From positions 22,966 to 86,965 of the forward strand of contig NZ_QRGR01000027.1 in the NCBI RefSeq assembly GCF_003367245.1: DNA of 64,000 nt, read 5' to 3'. The notes under the pieces were generated by a model, which did not search any database, was not told the DNA's origin, and was given only the letters and a program-made list of their open reading frames with translations. The translations under genes and the position numbers were made by a program. Shown in pieces: positions 25,007-33,243 of the stretch. Origin of the DNA: Pontibacter diazotrophicus (lineage in GTDB: Bacteria > Bacteroidota > Bacteroidia > Cytophagales > Hymenobacteraceae). Numbering within the stretch: position 1 is the first letter of the stretch; each line of letters begins with the position of its first letter.

Positions 25007-25459
25007 ATGATGAACAACAAGAACTTGCTGGTTAACTTCATTAACCAATCCAAACACACGCTTCCCTCCTACCAAACACAGCATTCGGCAGGCATGGACC
25101 TGCGGGCAAACCTCGAAGCGCCGGTTACGTTGAAGCCACTGCAGCGCGCACTCATCCCGACGGGCTTGTTTATTGAGTTGCCGGAAGGGCACGAGGCGCA
25201 GATTCGTCCGCGCAGCGGCCTGGCTTATAAACACGGTATTTCTATCGTTAACAGTCCGGGTACTATCGATGCCGATTACCGGGGCGAGATAAAGGTACTG
25301 CTGGTAAACCTGTCTGATGAGGAGTTTGTGGTAGAGGATGGTGAGCGCATTGCCCAGATGGTAGTAGCCCGGTATGAACGCATCGCATGGCGTGAGGCGG
25401 AAGCACTAACTGACACGGAACGCGGTGCAGGCGGCTACGGCAGCACCGGAACCAAATAA
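25007..25459 (+). CDS. dut: dUTP diphosphatase
   Basis: A 150-residue trimeric dUTPase that hydrolyses dUTP to dUMP and pyrophosphate, keeping uracil out of DNA and feeding dTMP synthesis. All five family motifs are visible in order: SAGMDLRA, PRSGLA, GTIDADYRGEI, ERIAQMVV and the C-terminal P-loop-like RGAGGYGSTG. Length is typical. Two ATG codons start the frame (25007 and 25010). The gene begins 31 bp after the flippase stop codon, probably in the same transcript. Confidence 0.97.
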   Translation: MMNNKNLLVNFINQSKHTLPSYQTQHSAGMDLRANLEAPVTLKPLQRALIPTGLFIELPEGHEAQIRPRSGLAYKHGISIVNSPGTIDADYRGEIKVLLVNLSDEEFVVEDGERIAQMVVARYERIAWREAEALTDTERGAGGYGSTGTK

Positions 25460-25605
25460 TTTTTGTAACCCAGGCGCTTTTTTTCGTTAATAATAAAAGG
25501 CGAATACGAATACCATATAACAGCATATCACCCCAATTATTAAAATAAATGTAAAATTGCTGCAGCAGCAGACACTCCTGTAGCTTAAACCAATCAAAAA
25601 TAACT

Positions 25606-26613
25606 ATGAGGATAATCATACCAATGGCGGGAATGGGCAAGCGCATGCGGCCCCATACACTAACTGTTCCTAAACCACTTATCCCAATTGCAGGCAAGCC
25701 TATTGTGCAGCGCCTGGTAGAAGACATTGCAAAAGTTTGTGAGGAGCCTATTGAAGAGGTTGCTTTCATTATCGGCCACTTTGGAGACAAGGTAGAGCAG
25801 GACCTGAAAAAAATCGCTGCGGCCGTTGGTGCCAAAGGCAGCATCTATTACCAGGAAGAAGCTCTGGGTACAGCCCATGCCATCCTTTGCGCACAGGCTT
25901 CTCTGGAAGGCAAAGTAGTGGTAGCCTTCGCAGACACACTTTTCAAAGCCGATTTCCAGCTCGACACCAACGCCGACGGCACCATCTGGGTACAGCGCGT
26001 GGAAGATCCGCGTCCTTTTGGCGTGATAAAGCTGAACGAGCAAAACGAGATCACAGATTTTGTGGAGAAACCAGAGCACTTCGTATCTGATCTGGCCATC
26101 ATCGGAATCTACTATTTCCGCGATGGAGAGTACCTGCGCAGCGAGCTGCAGTACCTGCTGGACAACAACATCAAAGACAAGGGTGAGTTCCAGCTAACCA
26201 ACGCTTTAGAGAACATGAAGAACAAAGGAACCACCTTTATTCCTGCTGTTATCTCTGAATGGCTCGATTGCGGAAATAAAAACGCAACCGTTTATACTAA
26301 TCAACGCTATTTAGAGTATATAAAGGATGAGGAAGGCCTGGTGGCCTCATCGGCGAAGCTGGAGAACGCGGTGATTATCCCTCCTGTATACATTGGTGAA
26401 AACGCCAGCATTACCAACTCGGTAATCGGCCCGCACGTTTCCATCGGAAACAACACAAGCGTATACAACTCAGTGGTGAGCAACTCGATCATTCAGGAAG
26501 ACACCGCCCTAAAAAACGGCAACGTTGCAAACTCTATGTTAGGCAACTTTGTTGTATATGAAGGGCGCCCGTCTGACCTCAGCCTCGGCGACTTTAATAC
26601 GCTTACAGAGTAG
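25606..26613 (+). CDS. Sugar-1-phosphate nucleotidyltransferase with beta-helix domain
   Basis: A 335-residue protein with an N-terminal nucleotidyltransferase domain. The signature MAGMGKRMRPHTLTVPKPLI carries the G-x-G-x-R and Pro-Lys-Pro elements. FADTLF (the metal-binding Asp), FVEKPEHFVSD and GNKNATVYTN are also seen. The last 90 residues form a left-handed beta-helix of hexapeptide repeats (VIIPPVYIGENASITNSVIG). It probably makes a dTDP-, UDP- or GDP-sugar for surface polysaccharide. The domain layout resembles GlmU and RmlA-like enzymes, but the true sugar is not determinable. The TPR gene begins 7 bp downstream. Confidence 0.9.
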   Translation: MRIIIPMAGMGKRMRPHTLTVPKPLIPIAGKPIVQRLVEDIAKVCEEPIEEVAFIIGHFGDKVEQDLKKIAAAVGAKGSIYYQEEALGTAHAILCAQASLEGKVVVAFADTLFKADFQLDTNADGTIWVQRVEDPRPFGVIKLNEQNEITDFVEKPEHFVSDLAIIGIYYFRDGEYLRSELQYLLDNNIKDKGEFQLTNALENMKNKGTTFIPAVISEWLDCGNKNATVYTNQRYLEYIKDEEGLVASSAKLENAVIIPPVYIGENASITNSVIGPHVSIGNNTSVYNSVVSNSIIQEDTALKNGNVANSMLGNFVVYEGRPSDLSLGDFNTLTE

Positions 26614-26619
26614 ATATTT

Positions 26620-28377
26620 ATGAAAACATTCAGAAACCTAATACTTGCCACGTGCTGCCTGGCCTTTGTTGCGTCCGGTGAAAGCAATGCTCAGTCTTCG
26701 AAAAAGAGAGCCCGAACTGCAACCGACACGGCCACTGCCCCGCAAAAGCAGGAGCCATCAGCGCGCGACAGGCAAATAAGCGAGGCACTGTTTCTGGATG
26801 GAATGAAATATTATATGCTGGAGGACTATCAACAAGCCCTCCAGCTTTTTCAAAAAGCCTACACCGTTACCCCCGACAACGCCGCTTTAAACTATAAGAT
26901 TGGCGAAACATACCTGCATCTGAAAGACTCCGAGTCGGCAATGCCTTTTGCAAAGGCTGCGGTAACCTTAGAAAAGCAGAACGCTTACTACTACCTCCTG
27001 GTAGCGCAGCTCCACACAGAAAACAAACAGTACACCGAAGCTGCCCAGGCTTTCAACGACCTGCTGCGCAATGTGCCTAACTCAGAAGAGTACCTCTTTA
27101 ACCTGGCCGACCTCTATTTGTCGCAGTCTCGTTTTGAGGACGCCCTGAAAACGTATGAGCGCATTGAGAAGGAATTCGGTGAGATGGAGCAGCTCTTCGT
27201 AAACCGCCAGCAGATATACCTGCGCCAGAAGAATATGCCAAAGGCAATTCAGGAAGGTGAGAAACTGTTAGCGACCAACCCAACAGAAATACGCTACTTT
27301 TTAGCGCAAGCCGAGCTTCTGAACGCTTCTAAAAAGCCGAATGAAGCGATACAGGTGCTGGACAAGGCGCTACGCATAGAGCCGCACAATCCCTTTGCAC
27401 ACCTCATGCTCTCAGACCTGAACCGCCAGAAAGGCAATAAAGCGGAGGCTGAGAAACAAGTAAAAGAAGCATTTAGCAGCGCAGAACTGGATATTGACAC
27501 CAAAGTGCGCATCCTGGTTGATTTTATACGCCAGCTACCTAACCCTGAAGTGGAGGGAGTAGCACTGGAGCTTGTTGACCTGACCATTGAAAAACACCCT
27601 GACGAAGCCAAAGCTTATGCTGTAGCAGGCGATTTGCAGACGATTGTTGGTAAAAAAGAGAATGCACGCAATAACTACCTTCAGGCTGTAAAGCTAGATG
27701 ACTCTCATTTCAAGATCTGGCAGCAGATTGTTTTGCTGGATGCAGAACTGTCTGAGGCAAGTGCCATGGTGAAACACTCTGAGCAGGCGTTGGAGCTATT
27801 TCCGAACCAGGCCGTATTTTGGTTCTATAACGGCACCGGCCACCTGATTACGAAAAATTATGAAAGAGCCGTAAAATCGCTGGAGCATGGCAAGCGTCTG
27901 TCAGCTGGCGAGCCGGAGCTGCTGGTGCAGTTTAACATGCAGTTGGGCGATGGCTATAACTCGCTGAAAGAGTATGAAAAGGCGGACAAGGCATACGAAG
28001 CCGTACTGGCACAGGACAAAGACAATGAGCATGTACTAAACAACTACAGCTACTTCCTGTCGCTGCGCAACCAGAACATGGAGAAAGCCATGGAAATGGC
28101 AGAGCGACTTGTAAAGCAGCATCCTACCAACCCTACTTACCTTGACACCTATGCCTGGGTACTGTACAAAAGCGGCAAATACACGGAGGCACGTAAGTAC
28201 CTGGAGCAAGCCGTAGCTATTTCAGACGACGCCACCATTGTAGAGCATTACGGTGATGTGCTATTCAAGCTAGGCAAAAAAGAAGAGGCCGTGAGCCAGT
28301 GGCAGAAAGCCAAGCTGAAAGGCGAAGCTTCAGCCTTTATTGACAGGAAAATAAAAGACAGAAAGCTGTATGAGTAA
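26620..28377 (+). CDS. Exported tetratricopeptide-repeat protein
   Basis: A 585-residue protein with a Sec signal peptide (FRNLILATCCLAFVASG, cleavage near residue 25, so it is periplasmic or membrane-linked). At least ten TPR-like units follow, for example AALNYKIGETYLHLKDSESA, PFAHLMLSDLNRQKGNKAEA and EHVLNNYSYFLSLRNQNMEK. The family works as scaffold for protein complexes. The C-terminal units (TYLDTYAWVLYKSGKYTEAR) are the best conserved. Its stop codon overlaps the start of the DUF4292 lipoprotein gene by 8 nt. Close pairing with that gene and with the EnvC-like gene suggests a role at the outer membrane or in septal peptidoglycan work. Confidence 0.88.
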   Translation: MKTFRNLILATCCLAFVASGESNAQSSKKRARTATDTATAPQKQEPSARDRQISEALFLDGMKYYMLEDYQQALQLFQKAYTVTPDNAALNYKIGETYLHLKDSESAMPFAKAAVTLEKQNAYYYLLVAQLHTENKQYTEAAQAFNDLLRNVPNSEEYLFNLADLYLSQSRFEDALKTYERIEKEFGEMEQLFVNRQQIYLRQKNMPKAIQEGEKLLATNPTEIRYFLAQAELLNASKKPNEAIQVLDKALRIEPHNPFAHLMLSDLNRQKGNKAEAEKQVKEAFSSAELDIDTKVRILVDFIRQLPNPEVEGVALELVDLTIEKHPDEAKAYAVAGDLQTIVGKKENARNNYLQAVKLDDSHFKIWQQIVLLDAELSEASAMVKHSEQALELFPNQAVFWFYNGTGHLITKNYERAVKSLEHGKRLSAGEPELLVQFNMQLGDGYNSLKEYEKADKAYEAVLAQDKDNEHVLNNYSYFLSLRNQNMEKAMEMAERLVKQHPTNPTYLDTYAWVLYKSGKYTEARKYLEQAVAISDDATIVEHYGDVLFKLGKKEEAVSQWQKAKLKGEASAFIDRKIKDRKLYE

Positions 28378-29122
28378 ACACATTTTGCTCTGCCTGATAG
28401 CAGTGTTCCTGCTGGCAGGCTGCAAAAGAGAAACAGCACCCACCACAGCCTCTGCCACTACAGAAACCATAGGCACGGTATCCGTTAACAATTTTGATTT
28501 TGATTACTTCAGCTCTAAAGGGCAACTTTCGCTGAACAGCGCAAAAGAGAATCTGTCGTCGGGTGTCTCTATCCGGATGAAGAAGGACAGCGTGATATGG
28601 GTATCGGTGCAACCAGGCCTGGGCATTGAAGCGGCCCGCATGATGCTGACCCAGGACTCTGTATACATAATGAATCGCCTGCAAAAGGAGTATGTGGCCA
28701 CTGACTATTCTTTTCTTCGCAACAGGTTTCAGGTGGATGTAAACTTTGAGATACTGCAGGCTATCCTTTTGGGCAATTACCAGCAGCAGGGTACAGAAAA
28801 AGCTATGGATGAGGGCGACCTGCAGCATGTGCAGCAGATGCGTGAGAACCTGCTGTTCGACTACTTTATTGGCCGCCTGAACAGTAAACTGCAACAGCTG
28901 AATGTGCAGGACCAAAACACAGGCAACACCATCACGGTGCTGTACAGCAGCTTTGAGGATATAGGGCAGGAGCCCTTTGCACACGCGCTGGCAGCGCAGG
29001 TACTTCAGAAAGGTGAGGTGTCTGACTTTAAAATCAACTACAGCCGTGTAGCAGTCTCTGATGAGGCGCTCTCTTTCCCGTTCAGTGTACCATCTGATTA
29101 TAAGCGCCCGCCTGTCAATTAA
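28370..29122 (+). CDS. DUF4292 lipoprotein
   Basis: A 250-residue lipoprotein with lipobox LLAGC (Cys18). The mature part has the LolA/LolB-like strand pattern seen in DUF4292: FDYFSSKGQLSLNSAKENLS, then SIRMKKDSVIWVSVQPGLGI, then EAARMMLTQDSVYIMNRLQK. The lipid-carrier fold is my inference from the resemblance to LolB (a beta-sheet half-barrel), not from a detected match. The gene overlaps the TPR gene by 8 nt and precedes the EnvC-like gene by 75 bp. TPR, DUF4292 and M23 genes appear together in many Bacteroidota as far as I recall. Confidence 0.8.
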   Translation: MSKHILLCLIAVFLLAGCKRETAPTTASATTETIGTVSVNNFDFDYFSSKGQLSLNSAKENLSSGVSIRMKKDSVIWVSVQPGLGIEAARMMLTQDSVYIMNRLQKEYVATDYSFLRNRFQVDVNFEILQAILLGNYQQQGTEKAMDEGDLQHVQQMRENLLFDYFIGRLNSKLQQLNVQDQNTGNTITVLYSSFEDIGQEPFAHALAAQVLQKGEVSDFKINYSRVAVSDEALSFPFSVPSDYKRPPVN

Positions 29123-29197
29123 ATATCTGAGGCTGTTGGTTCTTCACTTATAGTTTTGCCATCTTTGTAAACTCAGAGTAGAAGAACCACCCTTGTG

Positions 29198-30436
29198 ATG
29201 AACGCCCTTTACAGATTCACTTTTTTCCTGTTATTGCTTTGCCTTCCCCTGGCTACCCAGGCCCAGAAAAAGAAAAGCAAAGCGCAGCTGGAAAAAGAGA
29301 AGAAAGAAAACCTTAGCCGTATAAAAGAAGCAAACCGCATTCTGCAGCAGACCAAGAAGCAGAAGGAGGCTTCTATTGGCCAGCTAAATGCCATCAAAGA
29401 AAAAATAACGGTTCAGAAAGGTGTAATCAGCAACATATCCCGCGAAATAAACTTTATAGAGTCCGATGTACAGGAGACGGAGGGCATTGTAGGGGCACTC
29501 CAGAACGACCTCGACAAGTTGAAAGCGGAGTATGCTACCATGGTATACGCTGCCTCCAAGACAGCGAATAGTTACAACAAGCTCATGTTCCTGTTTGCCT
29601 CCGACAACTTTAACCAGTTGGTACGGCGCATGCGCTACCTCCAGCAGTATTCAGAATCCCGCAAGAAACAGGTAGAGCAGATAAGCAAGGTGCAGGCTGT
29701 TCTCTCCGGCCAGCTGGCGATATTGGAGTCGAAGAAGCAGCAAAAGCAAAGCCTGCTAAGTAAGCAACTATCAGAGAACAAGAACCTGCTCACCCTGCGC
29801 CAGCAGCAGGACAGTGTTATCACCAACCTCAGCAAGCAGGAGAAAAACCTGAAACAGGAAGTGGCAAGCCGCCAGGAGTCTGTTAAGAAACTGGACAAAC
29901 TAATTGCCGACATTGTGCGCGAGGAAATTGCCCGCGCAGCGCGAGCCGCCCGTGCGGCTGGTAAAGCATCCAGCGCCGGTGCAGGCAAAGTTACCCTCAC
30001 GCCAGAGTTGGCTCTTATCTCCTCTTCTTTTGCAGGTAACAAAGGACGCCTGGCCTGGCCTGTGGAGCGGGGCTTTATCTCCCAGAAATTTGGCCGCCAC
30101 AACCACCCGGTATTAAAAGGTGTTGTGGTAGAAAATCATGGTGTTGACATACAGACTACTCAGGGAGCCACTGCACGTGCCATTTTTGAAGGCACCGTGC
30201 TCACAGTTGCTTCGGTGCCGGGTATGAACAACATTGTGATGGTGCAGCATGGCGACTACTTTACCGTGTATGCAAAGCTGAAAACTGTAACCGTGAAGCC
30301 TGGCCAGACAATTAAGTTAAAAGATGTGATTGGCACTGTCTACACTGATAGTGACGGCACCACAGCGCTTCAGTTTCAGGTCTGGAAGAACCAGCAGAAC
30401 CTGAACCCGGAGACCTGGATTGCGCGCTTGCAGTAA
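29198..30436 (+). CDS. EnvC-like murein hydrolase activator with degenerate LytM domain
   Basis: A 412-residue exported protein with a signal peptide, a long coiled coil (about 20-250, for example LEKEKKENLSRIKEANRILQ) and a C-terminal LytM/M23 domain. The LytM metal site is altered. The usual HxGxD reads NHGVD, and the final HxH reads QFQ. Missing ligands are typical of EnvC-type activators, which switch on N-acetylmuramoyl-L-alanine amidases during cell division rather than cutting peptidoglycan themselves. The ATG at 29198 is preferred over an in-frame GTG at 29195. It is the last gene of the TPR-DUF4292 cluster and ends at a terminator. Confidence 0.88.
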   Translation: MNALYRFTFFLLLLCLPLATQAQKKKSKAQLEKEKKENLSRIKEANRILQQTKKQKEASIGQLNAIKEKITVQKGVISNISREINFIESDVQETEGIVGALQNDLDKLKAEYATMVYAASKTANSYNKLMFLFASDNFNQLVRRMRYLQQYSESRKKQVEQISKVQAVLSGQLAILESKKQQKQSLLSKQLSENKNLLTLRQQQDSVITNLSKQEKNLKQEVASRQESVKKLDKLIADIVREEIARAARAARAAGKASSAGAGKVTLTPELALISSSFAGNKGRLAWPVERGFISQKFGRHNHPVLKGVVVENHGVDIQTTQGATARAIFEGTVLTVASVPGMNNIVMVQHGDYFTVYAKLKTVTVKPGQTIKLKDVIGTVYTDSDGTTALQFQVWKNQQNLNPETWIARLQ

Positions 30437-30471
30437 AAAATCATAACCGGTCCATGTTCAACAGGAAAGCC

Positions 30472-30522
30472 GGTGCCTCAGGATGTGTTTAATAGGCTAC
30501 ACACCCTGAGGCACCAGCTTTT
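30472..30522 (+). terminator. Terminator of the EnvC-like gene
   Basis: GGTGCCTCAGG (30472-30482) pairs exactly with 30505-30515, with GTGT/ACAC pairing further in. AGCTTTTTC follows. Confidence 0.85.
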
Positions 30523-30639
30523 TCGTATCAACACGGTAGAGCCTCACCTCTCAATGATCATTACTTTGCCTGCTTCAGTAGCCTTGGAAGCCTCCATGAA
30601 GAGCATGACAGATGCGCCACAACAGCAGGGCTATAAAAT

Positions 30640-30736
30640 AAAAAAACACCCTACAGTGCAGGGTGCCTTTCCAAGCTATGAAAACAAACTTAATACTTTA
30701 TATGAAAGCAAGCTTCTGAACGCCTGCATCAAAATC
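30640..30736 (-). ncRNA. Candidate small RNA, about 97 nt
   Basis: A minus-strand transcript is predicted by a well-formed promoter (TTG-20-TAAATTTG at 30772-30742) and a hairpin (CACCCT/AGGGTG) followed by seven T residues ending at 30640. Inside is a possible 17-codon reading frame (MQAFRSLLSYKVLSLFS), which may be chance. No RNA family is recognised. It lies convergent to the EnvC gene. Existence is inferred from signals only. Confidence 0.45.
30647..30665 (-). terminator. Terminator of the candidate small RNA
   Basis: CACCCT (30647-30652) and AGGGTG (30660-30665) form a stem. On the minus strand a run of seven T residues follows (30646-30640). Confidence 0.75.
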
Positions 30737-30741
30737 GAAAT

Positions 30742-30772
30742 CAAATTTACAACGATATGGCTACAAATGCAA
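30742..30772 (-). promoter_or_regulatory. Promoter of the candidate small RNA
   Basis: On the minus strand TTG (30772-30770), exactly 20 bases and TAAATTTG (30749-30742) reproduce the spacing of the rimP and infB promoters in this window. Predicted start near 30736. Confidence 0.6.
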
Positions 30773-31303
30773 CTCTAATGCATTAACTAATAATATCGTT
30801 AAATTCTTTTATATATATACTTATATTTAATTGAAAGGTTTTGCAAATCCTTCTTTTTATTTCAAAACAAATGAAAACATTGGTAAGTTGCTTTTGAAGC
30901 GGATATTTTAGTGCATTTTGCTCTGCCTATTTCCATCAAAAAGGGAATCAAGACATTCTTTCCCACTTTTCTTGTTTTAGATGGTTCTTACCGGATTTAA
31001 TAGTCTGCCTAAACTGTTGGTATTTAAGCGAATTATATTTTACCTTACCTGTGTTATTCGTTTGCTGTCGTTTCCAGAGAGATGTTCCTCGTTGCCTTAC
31101 TGCTTCAGAAGCATCAAAAGCAGCAATATTTTAGCAAGCAGTACAGAGAGGAGGCTTCTTCTAAGATAGTAGGAATGAGCGGGCAGCCATATCTTTTCTA
31201 TCATAGGTTGCTGATTAACAGACAAATCCCATATTAATTACAGCGTTTAAGAGCGGGATTAAACTTATCTATGCTGTTATGGGTTTAATTAAAATATTAG
31301 CTC

Positions 31304-31311
31304 TAATTTTG
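31304..31311 (+). promoter_or_regulatory. -7 promoter box before the tatA pair
   Basis: TAATTTTG matches TAnnTTTG. No TTG at the expected -33 distance; GTTTA lies slightly closer. Confidence 0.5.
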
Positions 31312-31336
31312 TAGCAATCATTTAAACATTTAAAAG

Positions 31337-31555
31337 ATGGAAATTACCAACACACTTTTGTTTATTGGAGGTCTCGGAGGCACAGAAATTTTCTTAATCC
31401 TCTTCGTTATCCTGCTTCTTTTCGGTGCTAAGCGTATTCCTGAATTAGCCAGAGGCATGGGCCGCGGCATCCGTGAGTTCAAAGACGCAACGAAGGAAAT
31501 TAAGAGCGATATCGAGAATTCAGTAAAAGACGACAGCCACACTACTACTAAGTAA
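31337..31555 (+). CDS. tatA: Twin-arginine translocase TatA-like protein (first copy)
   Basis: A 72-residue protein with the TatA plan: a short periplasmic N-terminus, one transmembrane helix (EIFLILFVILLLFGA) with the Phe-Gly hinge FGAKRIPELA, an amphipathic helix (RGMGRGIREFKDATKEIK) and a polar tail. TatA oligomers form the pore through which folded proteins cross the inner membrane with TatC. TatC is not in the window. A second TatA-like gene lies 26 bp downstream, and both lead into gatA. Confidence 0.93.
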   Translation: MEITNTLLFIGGLGGTEIFLILFVILLLFGAKRIPELARGMGRGIREFKDATKEIKSDIENSVKDDSHTTTK

Positions 31556-31581
31556 TTCACCTATAAGCTTTCATTAGCTGT

Positions 31582-31800
31582 ATGTATCTTAGTACTGTAT
31601 TCCTTTTCCTGGGGGACCTTGGAGGAGGAGAGATGCTTGTCGTTATGATGGCAGTGCTCTTATTGTTTGGTGCTGATAAAATTCCAAGTATAGCACGTTC
31701 TTTTGGGCGTGGCATGCGGGAGTTTAAAGATGCGACCAATCAAATCAAAAACGAACTTGAACAATCCATCAAAGACGAACCTAAGTCAAAAATAGATTGA
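31582..31800 (+). CDS. Twin-arginine translocase TatA-like protein (second copy)
   Basis: A 72-residue paralogue of the preceding TatA with the same architecture: transmembrane helix EMLVVMMAVLLLFGA, hinge FGADKIPSIA, and amphipathic helix RSFGRGMREFKDATNQIKN. The FKDAT segment is the same in both copies. It could be a second pore subunit or a TatB/E-like partner, since Bacteroidota usually lack a clear TatB. Its stop codon TGA (31798-31800) overlaps the TTG start of gatA, which implies translational coupling. Confidence 0.88.
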   Translation: MYLSTVFLFLGDLGGGEMLVVMMAVLLLFGADKIPSIARSFGRGMREFKDATNQIKNELEQSIKDEPKSKID

Positions 31801-33233
31801 GACAGTATAACTCGCTACACGACATCCGCACGGATATCGCCAATGGGCAGATTACGTGCCGGCAACTGGTAGAACACTATCTACAGAACATCAAAGAAAA
31901 GGCAGAACTGAATGCCTTTCTGGAGGTATTTGAGCAGGAAGCAATTACGCAGGCAGACATCGTGGACCACAAAATTGCCAATGGTACAGCCGGGAAACTG
32001 GCTGGAATGGTCATCGGCATAAAAGATGTGCTTGCCTATAAGGGGCACAGTCTGCAAGCCTCCAGCAAAATCCTGGACGGCTTTAAATCACTCTACAATG
32101 CTTCGGCTGTTGAACGCCTGATCCAGGAAGACGCCATTATCATCGGCCGCCAGAACTGTGACGAGTTTGCCATGGGCGCCTCTAACGAGTCATCTGCCTT
32201 CGGCAATGTGCTCAACGCAGACGACACCTCCCGTGTACCGGGGGGCTCTTCAGGTGGTTCGGCTGTGGCGGTGCAGGCCGACCTGTGCCTTGTTTCTATT
32301 GGTTCTGATACCGGTGGTTCTGTGCGCCAACCCGCTGCTTTCTGCGGTGTTGTCGGTTTTAAACCTACCTATTCCCGTATTTCACGTTATGGCCTTATCG
32401 CCTACGCCTCTTCTTTCGACCAGATTGGGTTTATAGCGAAGAGCGTGGCCGATGCAGCATTGCTGCTGGAGGTAGTAGCCGGCAAAGACGGTATGGATAG
32501 TACCGCCAGCGAGCGCGACGTGCCTGCTTATAGCGAGTTACTTTCTACTGACAAGAAATATAAAATCGGCTACATCCGCGACTGCTTCGAAAACGAAGGC
32601 CTTGATGCGGAAGTGAAAGAGGCTATACTGGGTGTAAAAGAGATGTTGAAAGACGATGGACACCAGGTAGAGGCGGTAGATTTCCCCTACCTCGACTACA
32701 TTGTGCCCACGTACTACATCCTCACCACTGCCGAAGCCAGTTCTAACCTAGGCCGCTACGACGGTGTGAAGTATGGCTTCCGGTCTGGAAACGTGACGGA
32801 TCTGACCTCACTCTATAAAAAGACCCGGGCCGAAGGCTTTGGGCATGAGGTGCAGCGCCGCATCATGCTGGGTACTTTTGTACTGAGTGCCGACTACTAT
32901 GATGCCTACTACACCAAGGCACAAAAAGTGAGACGACTGATTAAAGAGAAGACGGACGAGTTGCTTCAGGAATACGATTTTCTTATCTTGCCTACAGCTC
33001 CTACAACTGCCTTTAAAATTGGGGAGAATATAGAAAATCCGTTGGCCATGTACCTGGCCGATATCTTTACAGTTCAGGCCTCACTTGCAGGTGTGCCAGC
33101 CATTTCTATTCCGGCTGGTCGCGATGCTAACGGCCTGTCCATTGGGTTGCAGTTAATGACCCGCTCATTCGAAGAGCCGCAGCTGCTGGCTTTCTCGAAT
33201 TATATCATGGACAAGATAACCGTTGAAGCATAG
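31797..33233 (+). CDS. gatA: Asp-tRNA(Asn)/Glu-tRNA(Gln) amidotransferase subunit A
   Basis: A 478-residue amidase that releases ammonia from glutamine for transamidation of mischarged tRNA. The Ser-cisSer-Lys triad is intact: Lys76 (VIGIKDV), Ser151 (PGGSSGGSA) and Ser175 (SDTGGSVRQPA). GatB and GatC are not adjacent. The start is a TTG at 31797, because no ATG occurs before residue 71, which would cut off most of the N-terminal region. The TTG shares bases with the TGA of the upstream tatA-like gene (TTGA overlap). An MltD-like gene follows 10 bp later. Confidence 0.95.
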   Translation: MRQYNSLHDIRTDIANGQITCRQLVEHYLQNIKEKAELNAFLEVFEQEAITQADIVDHKIANGTAGKLAGMVIGIKDVLAYKGHSLQASSKILDGFKSLYNASAVERLIQEDAIIIGRQNCDEFAMGASNESSAFGNVLNADDTSRVPGGSSGGSAVAVQADLCLVSIGSDTGGSVRQPAAFCGVVGFKPTYSRISRYGLIAYASSFDQIGFIAKSVADAALLLEVVAGKDGMDSTASERDVPAYSELLSTDKKYKIGYIRDCFENEGLDAEVKEAILGVKEMLKDDGHQVEAVDFPYLDYIVPTYYILTTAEASSNLGRYDGVKYGFRSGNVTDLTSLYKKTRAEGFGHEVQRRIMLGTFVLSADYYDAYYTKAQKVRRLIKEKTDELLQEYDFLILPTAPTTAFKIGENIENPLAMYLADIFTVQASLAGVPAISIPAGRDANGLSIGLQLMTRSFEEPQLLAFSNYIMDKITVEA

Positions 33234-33243
33234 ATAAAATGCC

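Larger units (their letters stand above)
30437..31336. other. AT-rich 900-bp interval without a protein gene
   Basis: I find no convincing coding sequence here. It holds the EnvC terminator (30472-30522), a candidate minus-strand small RNA with its own promoter and terminator (30640-30772), and the -7 box of tatA (31304-31311). The part from 30781 to 31300 is distinctly AT-rich compared with its neighbours, with no clear feature. It may be decayed sequence. Confidence 0.6.

Noticed and set aside
30473..30778. 101-codon plus-strand frame behind the EnvC-like gene
   Set aside because: It begins inside the terminator stem, crosses a second terminator and has no domain or signal; the interval reads as non-coding.
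30981..31169. 62-codon plus-strand frame in the AT-rich gap
   Set aside because: Composition and lack of a start signal or family match suggest chance.
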